A DNA stretch of 32,766 nucleotides from JBDNFP01 sp041689775 (GCA_041689775.1 JBDNFP010000171.1:1-32766), one strand, 5' to 3'; positions 16,583 to 25,595 are shown, counted from the first letter of the stretch. The notes: a model not told the origin generated them from the sequence alone. Translations and numbers: made by a program.

Positions 16583-19500
16583 TCAGAAGGATACGTTTAT
16601 CCCGAACGTGAAGTTTCGGGAAAGCGGATAGGCACCGTAATCTTCGCCCTGCACGCCGGTCAGACCCGCCTGATTGTTTACCTCAGGGTTATAGCCAATG
16701 TATTTGGTGCTGGTAAACAGGTTGGTACCGGAGGCATACGCCCGCAGCGACTGGAAGCGGGTACCCAAAAGCGCCTTCGGGAAAGTATACCCAAGGGAAA
16801 GACTCCGAAGCCGGAAGTAGGAGCCGTCTTCTACCTGATACGACGAAGGGCGGTTATTACCACTGTGCAGGTCGGAAAGACGGTCGGCACGGGGAATTTT
16901 GCCATTGCCTGGGTTATCCGCCGAAATCCACCGCTCGGTCCAATCGGCGTATGAATTAGTAGCGGCTTCGCCGTTGCCTAAGTGCCGGCGGGTAAGGTTC
17001 AGAATCTTCGAGCCCTGCACGCCCTGAAAGAAAATGCTCAGATCAACTCCTTTGAAGCTAAACCGGTTGGTAATACCCCAGATAAAATCCGGCTGGTAGT
17101 TACCGGTGACGGTACGATCATTGGCGTTGATTTTACCATCACCATTCACATCCTTGAAACGGAAATCGCCGGGCCGGGCCGCCGGAGCCAAGGCATCGGC
17201 CGGAGCAGCGTTTATTTCCTCCTGCGTCTGGTAAATTCCCTCCACTACGTAGCCATAGTAGCTACCAATAGGGTCGCCGATGCGGGTAATGTGCCGGATA
17301 CCGGCTCCTCCCGAGCTAAGGATTGGGTCACCGGTGGGCCCTAATTTCAATACTTTGTTACTGTTGGAAGAAAAATTCAGATCGGTAGTCCAGCCAAAGG
17401 CGCCTACCAGATTTCGGCTGTTGATCGTCAGCTCAATCCCTTTGTTTTCAACCTCACCGATATTTTGCAAGGCCGTGGAGAACCCAACCGAAGCCGGTAC
17501 CTGCACGTTGAGTAGCAAATCAGACGTGATTTTTTGGTACCAATCGGCCGATATAAAAATCCGCTCCCGGAATAATCCGAAGTCTAGTCCGAAATCAACC
17601 TGTGTGGTTTTTTCCCAAGTCAGGTTTTCGTTACTGATGGTAGACGGCGCAATGCCGTTGACCAGCACGTTGTTCAGGATATAGTTGTAGGGGCTCAGCA
17701 ACCCAATCGCCGCGTAGTTAGGGATCAGGAAGTTTCCGGTTTTACCCCAGCTACCCCGTAGTTTGAGATCGCTGACGGCCGTTACTCCTTTCATGAACGC
17801 CTCTTCCGATAGCCGCCAGCCCGCCGAGAAGGAGGGGAACGTACCGGTTTTATTACCCGCTCCGAACCGCGATGAACGGTCAGAACGAATAGTTGCCGTT
17901 AGTAGGTACTTGTCACGGAAAGAATAGTTAACCCTACCCAATGCCGATACCAGCGACCACTCCTGCCGGTTGTCGCCGCCACTCGTTACCTGGCCACCAC
18001 TGATGGTAGGCGACAGGTCGTCGGGTTGGTTCTGCGCGTATACCTGATTAGCGTCTAGGCGATCTTTTTGCGCGCTGTATCCGACCACGGCCGAAATGCG
18101 ATGACCTTTACCGAAAGACTTATCATACGACAGCGTATTTTCGGCCACCCAGTTGTAGTTAATTGAGGCGTTGGACTGCGCGTACGGATCTCCAGACGTA
18201 GCCGCCCGGTTCAGGAAGGCCCGCGCCATGTAGAAGGAGCGGTTATAGGTATTGACGTCGATACCCGTGTACAGTTTATATTTGAGCCCGTCCAGAATTT
18301 CGTACTCGGCGAAGACATTACCAAACGTACGGAATTGCTTCAGGTCGTCGGTCACATACTTCAAAATGGCCAGCGGATTACTCGCCGCAGTCATATTGGC
18401 TCCGCGCCCGTTTTCGGTAAACAGATGCGACTGATTGTCGGTCTGATTAACGCTGCCATCGGGCAGGTAGGGCCTTACCGTTGGGGAAGTAACCAAGGCG
18501 GAGTAGACAATACCCGGAGGATCGGCAAAGTAGGGTGCGCCAGCCGGTGAGCGGTCGGTGTTGGTGAACGAAGGGCTCAGGCCAAATCCAATTTTTAATT
18601 TCTTGATTGGATTAGCTTCCACATTTACCCGAAAACTGTACCGCTCAAAACCACTACGATCAATGATTCCCTTCTGATTGAAATAACCACCCGAAAAGTA
18701 GTACCTGACTTGCTCGTTGCCCCCGGAAACCGAGGCATTGTAGCTTTGAATTGGAGCCTTATTGAATATGAGATTCTGCCAGTCGGTATCGGTGCCAGTG
18801 GGGTTGGCAAAGTCATCGGGAATATAGTAGCTACCGTTCGTCGTTTTGGTGTAGCGGGTAGCGTTATCGTCGTTGATATTCGCTCCCTTTACATCCTGAA
18901 GGTAGGCATTATTCTTGGAGTCTTTCACGTAGGACGTTAACTGCTCGGCGTTCATCAACTTTACTTTCTTGGCTACTGACTGTACACCAAAGTAGGCGTC
19001 AAACCCTATGACGGGCTTCGAGTTGAGTTTTCCTTTTTTAGTGGTAATCAAAATAACCCCGTTGGAGCCTCTTGAACCGTAAATAGCCGCAGCGGAGGCA
19101 TCTTTCAGCACTTCGATGGATTCAATGTCATTGGGGTTGATCGTACCTAGCGGATTGGAGGCCGGTAGGGCAAAAGCCGTGGTACGGCGGGTAATATCCC
19201 CCTGAATGCCCTGATCTGTATTCTTGGAAACGGGAAATCCATCGATCACGTACAAGGGTTCGTTTCCGGCTGACACGGATCCGAGGCCGCGGACGCGGAT
19301 CGTTGTGGCGGCACCGGGCTCGCCGCTAGGCTCCTGTACTTGTACGCCAGCAATTTGTCCCTGAATCGCGTTTTCAAAGTTAGTAACCTGAATATCCTTG
19401 ATGTTTTTGGCCGTTAGGGAGCCGATAGCACCCGTGATATCGCCTTTTCGCTGAGTTCCGTAACCCACTACCATTACCTCGCTGAGGTTATTGACCGAAG

Positions 19501-20179
19501 GCGTGAGTTGCACGTTTAGGAGGCTTTTGCCATTGACCGGTACTTCTTTGGAGAGATAGCCGATAAAGGAAAATACCAGAACGGTATTCTGATTGGGAAC
19601 GCTGACGGCAAAAGCGCCTTCCCGATCGGTAACTACCCCTTTGTTAGTACCCTTTATCAGGATATTGACGCCGGGTAGGGCTTCGTTATTCTCGTCGAGA
19701 ACTTTCCCCTTTACATCAATATCCTTGGGGGCAGTCTGAGCCCTTTCCAATGGGTTGATTCGCTCCACCATCACCGTACTCAGTACCGTCGCTGAGGAAG
19801 TCGCCGGTGCGGCCACGTTGGTAACTTTGGGTCCCTCCTTCTTACGAATGAGGTATGCTTTCTTACCGGTGCGTTTAAATTCCAGTCCGTTCGGAATCAG
19901 GAGCATTTCCAGCTTCTTTTCCAGTCCTACCTCCCCTAGCCCATCGCCAGCGGGTACAAACACACCAACCACCGTAGACTCTTCAAAAAGAATGTTGACC
20001 TGAAACTTCTTACTCAGTTCAAGCAAGGCATCTTTCAGTTTTTGAGTATCAGAAGTCGCTTCTCCGTCGTACCGGGAGCCGGGAGATTGACTGGCAAACG
20101 CCAGATCTTGGCACACTCCCATCGTCGTGATGAGTAAACCAATCGCCATCAGCCGTGCGCGTAAAAATTGTATTTTCAT
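16583..20179 (-). CDS. SusC/RagA TonB-linked outer-membrane transporter with STN domain
   Basis: 1,198 residues. A signal peptide ends near AFAS (residue 30). Residues about 47-112 are an STN domain, the periplasmic signalling module that contacts FecR-type anti-sigma factors. Residues about 153-235 are a carboxypeptidase-regulatory-like beta domain (VKGKVLDENNEALPGVNI). The plug starts with the SusC signature LSEVMVVGYGTQRKGDITGA (232-251), followed by the 22-strand barrel; the protein ends in the expected aromatic (VSF). It imports oligosaccharides with SusD using TonB energy. The STN domain, absent from plain SusC, ties it to the sigma/FecR pair directly upstream, with only 9 bp between the fecR stop and this ATG. 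Confidence 0.96.
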   Translation of the reverse strand: MKIQFLRARLMAIGLLITTMGVCQDLAFASQSPGSRYDGEATSDTQKLKDALLELSKKFQVNILFEESTVVGVFVPAGDGLGEVGLEKKLEMLLIPNGLEFKRTGKKAYLIRKKEGPKVTNVAAPATSSATVLSTVMVERINPLERAQTAPKDIDVKGKVLDENNEALPGVNILIKGTNKGVVTDREGAFAVSVPNQNTVLVFSFIGYLSKEVPVNGKSLLNVQLTPSVNNLSEVMVVGYGTQRKGDITGAIGSLTAKNIKDIQVTNFENAIQGQIAGVQVQEPSGEPGAATTIRVRGLGSVSAGNEPLYVIDGFPVSKNTDQGIQGDITRRTTAFALPASNPLGTINPNDIESIEVLKDASAAAIYGSRGSNGVILITTKKGKLNSKPVIGFDAYFGVQSVAKKVKLMNAEQLTSYVKDSKNNAYLQDVKGANINDDNATRYTKTTNGSYYIPDDFANPTGTDTDWQNLIFNKAPIQSYNASVSGGNEQVRYYFSGGYFNQKGIIDRSGFERYSFRVNVEANPIKKLKIGFGLSPSFTNTDRSPAGAPYFADPPGIVYSALVTSPTVRPYLPDGSVNQTDNQSHLFTENGRGANMTAASNPLAILKYVTDDLKQFRTFGNVFAEYEILDGLKYKLYTGIDVNTYNRSFYMARAFLNRAATSGDPYAQSNASINYNWVAENTLSYDKSFGKGHRISAVVGYSAQKDRLDANQVYAQNQPDDLSPTISGGQVTSGGDNRQEWSLVSALGRVNYSFRDKYLLTATIRSDRSSRFGAGNKTGTFPSFSAGWRLSEEAFMKGVTAVSDLKLRGSWGKTGNFLIPNYAAIGLLSPYNYILNNVLVNGIAPSTISNENLTWEKTTQVDFGLDFGLFRERIFISADWYQKITSDLLLNVQVPASVGFSTALQNIGEVENKGIELTINSRNLVGAFGWTTDLNFSSNSNKVLKLGPTGDPILSSGGAGIRHITRIGDPIGSYYGYVVEGIYQTQEEINAAPADALAPAARPGDFRFKDVNGDGKINANDRTVTGNYQPDFIWGITNRFSFKGVDLSIFFQGVQGSKILNLTRRHLGNGEAATNSYADWTERWISADNPGNGKIPRADRLSDLHSGNNRPSSYQVEDGSYFRLRSLSLGYTFPKALLGTRFQSLRAYASGTNLFTSTKYIGYNPEVNNQAGLTGVQGEDYGAYPLSRNFTFGINVSF

Positions 20180-20188
20180 ATAGATAAT

Positions 20189-21184
20189 TTATTTAAGAGT
20201 ACTCAATTCGATATAATCTGTTTTCTGCGTTATTTTCATTTCTAATAGTTCCGACAATGTTTCCAGTAATTCATCCGCATTTCTAGCCTGGAACGTTCCC
20301 CCGATCTTTCGGTTGGCCAAGGCTTTCTCTTTAATCACTATTTTGATCTGAAACCGCTCGTAGATCTGTTCAGCTATTTCGGAAAGCTGGGTATTGTCAA
20401 AAAAGAAGGCCTGTTCTTTCCAGGCGGTGATGGCTTCCGGTTGTTGAGGAGTACTTACTTCGTATGTACCCAAGCTGTCGGCCGAAAAGTAACTTCCGGG
20501 CTTCATGTAAATTTGCTCGCCCGCGGGCAGGTTAAGTTTTACCTTCCCCATTTTCAGAAACACCCTTTTCCCACGTGCCCGTGAGTAAGCAGTAAACTCG
20601 GTGCCCAGCACTTCAATTTCGTATTCGTTGCCCATGAGAACGCTAAATCGAGCATTATTTTCGGTATGCTTTACCTGAAATTCGGCTTCTCCGTCGAGCC
20701 ACACTTCACGCCTGCCTTTTTCGAAAAAAAAGCGGGGTACCCGCAGGACAGAATTGGCATTCAAAACAACGTGGCTGCCATCTTCCAGATAAAAAGCATT
20801 GGTCTGCCCCGGCGGTGCGGTGTACTCTTTATAGATAAGCTCCGAACGAAAAAAGAAAGCCATAACAAGCGCGACAGAAGCCGACACCAACCACAGCATT
20901 TTGTAAGGAAAGTAAGTACGGGCTAAACCAGTATCCTCATCCTCCGTTTCCGGCGGCTGTTGGGGCTCTACTTCGCCCCGGAGTAAAGCGGAATATTTCT
21001 GTTGGGCATTTTCCCGATCCGGAAAAAACTGTGGATTCTTCCGCTCCCATTCATCGAGGTAACTGTAAAACAACTCTTCATTTTCGGGAGCTTCTAACCA
21101 TTCTTCCACCAATTTGCGTTGCAGAGAGGTGGCTTTCTCATCAAAAAAATCAAGCAGTAGCTGCTTGGTAATTAATCCTTCCAT
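20189..21184 (-). CDS. FecR-family anti-sigma factor
   Basis: 331 residues. A cytoplasmic N-terminal helical region (about 1-93) would hold the sigma factor, a single membrane segment spans about 95-112, and the periplasmic part has a FecR domain (PPGQTNAFYLEDGSHVVLNA, about 127 onward) and a C-terminal DUF4974 domain (FDNTQLSEIAEQIYERF). DUF4974 is expected to touch the STN domain of the transporter encoded next. It lies 59 bp after the sigma gene and 9 bp before susC, so substrate sensing at the outer membrane would release the sigma factor and raise expression of the locus. Confidence 0.94.
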   Translation of the reverse strand: MEGLITKQLLLDFFDEKATSLQRKLVEEWLEAPENEELFYSYLDEWERKNPQFFPDRENAQQKYSALLRGEVEPQQPPETEDEDTGLARTYFPYKMLWLVSASVALVMAFFFRSELIYKEYTAPPGQTNAFYLEDGSHVVLNANSVLRVPRFFFEKGRREVWLDGEAEFQVKHTENNARFSVLMGNEYEIEVLGTEFTAYSRARGKRVFLKMGKVKLNLPAGEQIYMKPGSYFSADSLGTYEVSTPQQPEAITAWKEQAFFFDNTQLSEIAEQIYERFQIKIVIKEKALANRKIGGTFQARNADELLETLSELLEMKITQKTDYIELSTLK

Positions 21185-21243
21185 TTACACTAAAAATTGG
21201 GGTAGACAAACATTTACGGATAGCGACATACCGCATGTATTGC

Positions 21244-21975
21244 TTAGTATCCGAACAGCATGATCAATTGAATACATAAAAACCAGTTTTCCTTAAGCTC
21301 TTTACGAAGCTTTGCGAGGGCCCGACTGACCAAGGCTTCCACGGCTTTGGCGCTGATCCGGAGTTCCAGCGCAATTTCATCGTACTTTTTTCCCTCGACT
21401 CTTTTGAGTAGGTAAGCTCGCCGACATTGAGGGGGGAGTTGTTGGATGATATGCTCTACTTTTTGATGAAGCTCGGTGTATTGCATAGCTTCGTCCGGAC
21501 TAACCGTCAGGGACATCAAGGGGGTCGTAACACTATCGAGTGAATCGGTGCAGTGCATTTGCCACTTTAAGTGATTGTAGGCCCGGTGCCGGACGGCCTT
21601 GTACAAATAAGCCCGGTACGAGGAGGTCACCTGTTCAAATACCCGGTTTTGCCAAAAGAACGTAAACAACTCCGAAACGATATCTTCGGCAATTTCTTTG
21701 GAATGAACAAAACGAATGGCGTGACTGCATAAATTTTCGTAGTAGCGACTGAACAATAACGCGCAGCCTTCCCGGGGGTCGAGGGAGAATGTTTCTCTAA
21801 CCAACCGTTCATCATCCGTAGTGATGGTGATGATCTTTTGGTCAGAAATGAAAGTCCTGTCTACGCCAGACGTGTCTTCTTTTGGAGTATGATGTAGTCG
21901 GGTCGTTGATGTCATCCTGGCTCGGTTTCTGGGTGATTTTTGGGACTTTGCTCTATTCAGACAAGTTTTGGTCAT
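21244..21975 (-). CDS. ECF sigma-70 factor of the SusCD locus
   Basis: 243 residues from the first ATG. Region 2 (about 60-125) includes HSKEIAEDIVSELFTFFWQN for core binding and -10 recognition; region 4 (about 165-230) has LPPQCRRAYLLKRVEGKKYDEIA and the helix-turn-helix ISAKAVEALVSRALAKLRK. It belongs to the Bacteroidota family of FecR-partner ECF factors. Those are usually 180-200 residues, so the basic first 20 residues are suspicious and the ATG at 21915, or a later start, may be the true one. Its partner FecR is the next gene. Its target is probably this sugar-uptake locus. Confidence 0.92.
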   Translation of the reverse strand: MTKTCLNRAKSQKSPRNRARMTSTTRLHHTPKEDTSGVDRTFISDQKIITITTDDERLVRETFSLDPREGCALLFSRYYENLCSHAIRFVHSKEIAEDIVSELFTFFWQNRVFEQVTSSYRAYLYKAVRHRAYNHLKWQMHCTDSLDSVTTPLMSLTVSPDEAMQYTELHQKVEHIIQQLPPQCRRAYLLKRVEGKKYDEIALELRISAKAVEALVSRALAKLRKELKENWFLCIQLIMLFGY

Positions 21976-22315
21976 CTTTCCCTATGCTACACAAATAAAA
22001 AGTTTGTAAATTTTGTTTCTATTCAGAATAAAAAATTGGATAATCTATCAAATACAAAATTTATTTATAGCATTATCCTATAAAAGCAAATCGGAATGAT
22101 AAGCAGGAATCGTGCAGAATAGAGTTTTGGTATCCGGGAAAAGTAGGTGTAGGACAAAGGCTAGTAGGTTATTGTTCTAGTAGGTGGGAGGTGCGCGTGG
22201 GTATCGTCACCGGGTGTTTTCCATTGGTTGCTACCACCAGAAAATACGGCATAGTACCTACTTTTTTGTTAGAATAAACAGGGAGCGGCGGCTTCCAAAA
22301 TAGACACCTAACCCC

Positions 22316-22345
22316 GTAACCTTGTTTTCAGTAAAACAGGGTTAC
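22316..22345. repeat. 13-bp stem-loop in the crtB downstream region
   Basis: Arms 22316-22328 and 22333-22345 pair over 13 bp with one G-U and the 4-nt loop CAGT. It lies directly beyond the T-tract of the crtB terminator as read on the minus strand, so it may act as a second block to transcription. It has no T-tract of its own on that strand. Confidence 0.5.
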
Positions 22346-22375
22346 CAAAAAATAAAAAGTCCGGACAATCCGGAC
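22346..22375 (-). terminator. Rho-independent terminator of crtB
   Basis: On the minus strand the 7-bp stem GTCCGGA/TCCGGAC (22375-22359, 3-nt loop) is followed by TTTTTATTTTTT (22358-22347). It starts about 60 bp past the crtB stop codon. Confidence 0.85.
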
Positions 22376-22435
22376 CAAGAAGTACCTCCTGACAGATAAT
22401 CAGAACGTACTGAACTACAATGACTATTTTGACTC

Positions 22436-23287
22436 CTACCAGAAATATGCCAGTAAAGCACTCATCCTAAACTTCACGTAGGTCTGAGCCAGGAGCGCCA
22501 ACTTGCGGCCATCCGGTACCCGAACACGTTCTTCCTGAATGCGGGCAGCGGGTAAACGTTTTATCTTGTCAAACAGCGTTTGATAATACACGTACGCCAG
22601 ATACACCCCTTGTCGGGCCCCGACGGGAAGTTGCAAAATAGCCTGATAGGCCGCATCAAAGTCTTCCTGAATATCGGCTTCAATGGCCTTCTTTGACGTA
22701 GGATCAAACTCCTTGAAATCAATTCCGGGAAAGTATACCCGGCCACGATCCTGAAAGTCACTTTTCAGGTCACGAAGGAAATTTACTTTTTGAAAGGCGG
22801 AGCCTAGGCGGCGTGCGCCTTCGCGAAGATGGGCGTATTGAGCTTTGTCACCCTCACAAAATACGCGTAAACACATAAGGCCTACTACTTCGGCTGAACC
22901 ATAAATATATTCTTGGTAGCCATCCTCCGTATACTCCCGCTCTTCCAAGTCCATTTCCATACTATGCAGGAAAGCATCGATCAACTCCCGCTCAATATGG
23001 TACTGATTAACAACCAACTGAAAGGAATGCAGCACGGGATTCAAACTTATTTTTTCTTCAATGGCAAGGTAGGTATCCCGGCGAAAGCGGTCGAGTAAGC
23101 TCTTTTTATCAAAATCATGAAAGGTATCCACGATTTCGTCAGCATACCGCACAAAACCGTAGATCGCGTAAATAGGAAGGTGGAACTTACGATCGAGGGT
23201 ACGAATACCGAGCGTAAATGAGGTGCTATAGTGCTCCGTAATAATTTTACTGCATTGCAGGGTCGTTTGGTTAAATAGTTCCAGCAT
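22436..23287 (-). CDS. crtB: Phytoene synthase
   Basis: 283 residues, normal for the family. It condenses two geranylgeranyl-diphosphate molecules to phytoene, the first committed carotenoid step. Both aspartate-rich, Mg-binding motifs of the squalene/phytoene synthase family are visible: DEIVD at 50-54 and NFLRDLKSD in the central region, together with YCGS-like EYIYGSAEVVG. crtI lies 97 bp upstream on the same strand and makes the next enzyme. A terminator follows about 60 bp downstream, so crtB is the last gene of the unit. The protein is cytoplasmic, membrane-associated at most. Squalene-type products are less likely given the crtI partner. Confidence 0.94.
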   Translation of the reverse strand: MLELFNQTTLQCSKIITEHYSTSFTLGIRTLDRKFHLPIYAIYGFVRYADEIVDTFHDFDKKSLLDRFRRDTYLAIEEKISLNPVLHSFQLVVNQYHIERELIDAFLHSMEMDLEEREYTEDGYQEYIYGSAEVVGLMCLRVFCEGDKAQYAHLREGARRLGSAFQKVNFLRDLKSDFQDRGRVYFPGIDFKEFDPTSKKAIEADIQEDFDAAYQAILQLPVGARQGVYLAYVYYQTLFDKIKRLPAARIQEERVRVPDGRKLALLAQTYVKFRMSALLAYFW

Positions 23288-23384
23288 TAAATTGTCCTTT
23301 TAGGATATCTCTACAATTTTGTTTGAATATAACGGGATTTAACCACTGTTTGTTAAAGTACCCTTTGTAAAGGCCAAATCTTTC

Positions 23385-24872
23385 TTAGGAAAGGGGGTAT
23401 TCTTTTTCTACCTCCTCAGCCACCACTAGCCCCGAAATAAGGGAAGGAGGTACTCCCGGACCGGGTACCGTCAGTTGCCCGGTATAGTACAGGTTTTCTA
23501 CTTTTTTGCTTTTAAGCGATGGTTTCAGAATAGCCGTCTGCATCAAGGTATTAGCCAAGCCGTAAGCATTGCCTTTGAATGCATTATAGTCCGAAATGAA
23601 ATCGCTGTGGGCGTAGGTACGCTTATAGATAACATGCGGTCGAACCGGCTCACCCACGTAGGCTTCCAATCGTTCCATCACCATATTATAGTATTTTTCA
23701 CGTACTTCCTCGGTATCATCGTTCAGGCCGGGTGCCACGGGGATAAGGATAAACAAATTTTCTTGTCCTTCGGGGGCTACACCTGAATCGGTTTTGGAAG
23801 GAGCTGACACGTAAAATAATGGCTTGGAAGGCCACTTTGGCGTTTCGTAGATTTCCTCGGAATGCAGCGCAAAATCCTCGTCAAAAAACAAATTATGGTG
23901 CAGTAGCTTAGCAATCCGCTTATTAACCCCCAGATAGTACAGGAGCGACGAGGGGGCCATGGTTCGCTTATTCCAGTAGGCTTCGTCGTAATTGCGGTAA
24001 GGCTCATCCAGCAGTTTGCTGTCTACGTGGTGGTAATCAGCGCCGGCTACCACGATGTCTGCTTCAAAAATACCTGCGTCGGTCACTACACGCTTGGCGA
24101 TACCTTTGTCAACTTCGATCTTCTGTACATTCTGATTCAGTAAAATCTTTACCCCTTTTTCTTCGGCAAGGGCTACCATTCCGCGTACGATTTCGTGCAT
24201 CCCACCCATTGGATACCAAGTACCATTGACCATTTCGGCGTAGTTCATCAGGCTGTACATGGCCGGGGTATTTTCGGCGGTTGCCCCCAGAAACAATATC
24301 GGAAACTCCACTAATTGGAGTAATCGTGGATCAGTGAAGAATTTGCGTACGTGCTTGGCAAACGACTGGAACACGTCGAGTCGGGTAACGTCATATAGTA
24401 GCTTCAAACTCATGAATTCCGAAATCCTACGACTCGGTTTCCACACAAACTTATTGATTCCAACGTCGTACTTGTAAGCGGCCTGTCGTAAAAACTCATC
24501 AAGGCGCGGGGCGCTGCCCGGCTCAATCGATTCAAATAGCTCGCGAAGCTCCGGCATTGTAGCCGGTAGGCTTACATCTTCATCTGCGTTAAAAATTACC
24601 TTATAAGAAGGATCAAGCCGTACCAGATTATAGTAATCTGATGTTTTTTTTCCGAAGCGGGCAAAATAATTATCAAAGATATCAGGCATCCAGTACCAGC
24701 TCGGGCCCATATCAAACGTAAACCCATCCTCCTTGAATACTCTTGCCCGACCACCCGGAACACTATTTTTTTCAACTATCGTCACGTCATACCCCTTGTC
24801 TGCCAGCTGAGTAGCGGCTGAAAGTCCAGCAAAACCTGAACCAATTACTATAACTCGTCGGGAAATACTCAT
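23385..24872 (-). CDS. crtI: CrtI-type phytoene desaturase
   Basis: 495 residues. An FAD-binding Rossmann motif opens the protein (VIVIGSGFAG, glycines at 11, 13 and 16, with the acidic VEKN end of strand two). GPSWYWMPDIFDNYF and the C-terminal YYTGQLTVPGPGVPPSLISG are strong CrtI-family signatures. It introduces the double bonds that turn phytoene into lycopene or a related coloured carotene, without help from other desaturases. It sits between an ECF sigma gene (141 bp upstream) and crtB. No cyclase, hydroxylase or ketolase is present in the window, so the final pigment cannot be inferred. The related 3,4-desaturase CrtD is less likely because of the crtB neighbour. Confidence 0.93.
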   Translation of the reverse strand: MSISRRVIVIGSGFAGLSAATQLADKGYDVTIVEKNSVPGGRARVFKEDGFTFDMGPSWYWMPDIFDNYFARFGKKTSDYYNLVRLDPSYKVIFNADEDVSLPATMPELRELFESIEPGSAPRLDEFLRQAAYKYDVGINKFVWKPSRRISEFMSLKLLYDVTRLDVFQSFAKHVRKFFTDPRLLQLVEFPILFLGATAENTPAMYSLMNYAEMVNGTWYPMGGMHEIVRGMVALAEEKGVKILLNQNVQKIEVDKGIAKRVVTDAGIFEADIVVAGADYHHVDSKLLDEPYRNYDEAYWNKRTMAPSSLLYYLGVNKRIAKLLHHNLFFDEDFALHSEEIYETPKWPSKPLFYVSAPSKTDSGVAPEGQENLFILIPVAPGLNDDTEEVREKYYNMVMERLEAYVGEPVRPHVIYKRTYAHSDFISDYNAFKGNAYGLANTLMQTAILKPSLKSKKVENLYYTGQLTVPGPGVPPSLISGLVVAEEVEKEYPLS

Positions 24873-24906
24873 ACTTAAAAACCTGAAATACTAATTTTTG
24901 AACCCA

Positions 24907-24916
24907 TATTAAACAA
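24907..24916 (-). promoter_or_regulatory. Element TTGTTTAATA upstream of crtI
   Basis: The 10-mer TTGTTTAATA on the minus strand lies 34 bp before the crtI ATG. The same 10-mer occurs 51 bp before the preferred start of the sigma gene. It could be a -33/-35 box or an operator shared by the two genes. Confidence 0.4.
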
Positions 24917-25012
24917 AAAAGTTAGACGGAACCCCATCTAACTTTCTCAAACCTTCCTCTTTTTAACCAAAACTTTCAATTCAGTAAGAATACAAAATGG
25001 TTTCCGCTCGAA

Positions 25013-25525
25013 TTAATCCATGTGTGAATACACGTGGAGCATATCTTTAAGCTCTTTGCGAGCAATGTGAATTCTGTTTTTCACCGTACCAATAGGTATG
25101 TCCAATTTGTCGGCTATTTCGTGGTACTTAAAACCACGGAAGTGCATCATAAAGGGCATTTTGTAGGCAGAGTCCAAGGAATCAATTGCTTTATTAATGT
25201 CGTCCATCGCAAAGGTTGAATAGGCATCATTGTTAGTACTACTCTCCGATGAATTCAGGTAGTGTAAATTATCGGTAGTGTCAATGAAAGTATTCTTCCT
25301 GATCATACGCTGATAATTCGTAATAAATGTATTTTTCATGATGGTATATAACCAAGCTTTCAGGTTGGTTCCATCCGTATATTTTTCACGATTTGTGAAT
25401 GCTTTCAATAGTGTATCTTGTAGTAAATCATTCGCATCTTCCGAATCTCTGGTCAGACGCATTGCAAAAGGCCTCAACGTTTTAGATACCCGATGTATGT
25501 TGTAAGTGAATTCAATCGCAGTCAT
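25013..25525 (-). CDS. ECF sigma-70 factor next to the carotenoid genes
   Basis: 170 residues from the preferred ATG at 25525 (MTAIEFTYNIHRVSK). Upstream in-frame ATGs (25594, 25576) would put the start inside a likely promoter and add residues unlike the family. Region 2 contains LTRDSEDANDLLQDTLLKAF and LKAWLYTIMKNTFITNYQR; region 4 contains YHEIADKLDIPIGTVKNRIHIARKEL. No anti-sigma gene is adjacent, which is unusual for an ECF factor and implies control at transcription or by a distant partner. Its place just upstream of crtI-crtB, with a shared upstream element, suggests it controls carotenoid synthesis, as RpoE-like factors next to crt genes are thought to do in related bacteria. Confidence 0.92.
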   Translation of the reverse strand: MTAIEFTYNIHRVSKTLRPFAMRLTRDSEDANDLLQDTLLKAFTNREKYTDGTNLKAWLYTIMKNTFITNYQRMIRKNTFIDTTDNLHYLNSSESSTNNDAYSTFAMDDINKAIDSLDSAYKMPFMMHFRGFKYHEIADKLDIPIGTVKNRIHIARKELKDMLHVYSHMD

Positions 25526-25563
25526 AGTAAGGTCGTAGGTTTGTTGATTTCGTTTTGTTGAAC

Positions 25564-25595
25564 CAAAGTAAGACATTATTAAACAAACATCCAAA
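25564..25595 (-). promoter_or_regulatory. Candidate promoter of the carotenoid-linked sigma gene
   Basis: On the minus strand TTTG (25595-25592) is followed after 21 bp by TACTTTG (25570-25564), close to the Bacteroidota consensus TTTG-N19-21-TAnnTTTG (one base short in the -7 box). The preferred start codon lies about 39 bp downstream. A copy of TTGTTTAATA (25586-25577) lies between the two boxes. Confidence 0.45.

Larger units (their letters stand above)
21976..22435. other. 460-bp gene-free region between two minus-strand units
   Basis: The right part carries the end of the crtB transcript. The left part (21976-22090) is very AT-rich and should hold the sigma-gene promoter, though I see no convincing TAnnTTTG box with spacing. 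In between, 22139-22265 is bounded by a 10-bp inverted repeat (AAAAGTAGGT and ACCTACTTTT) and contains AGTAGGT three times (22142, 22163, 22179). No open frame of note was seen; a small RNA or a miniature mobile element is possible but unproven. Confidence 0.5.

Noticed and set aside
22038..22078. Inverted repeat GGATAAT/ATTATCC upstream of the sigma gene as an operator
   Set aside because: Only 7-bp arms, 27 bp apart, in very AT-rich sequence where such pairs arise easily.
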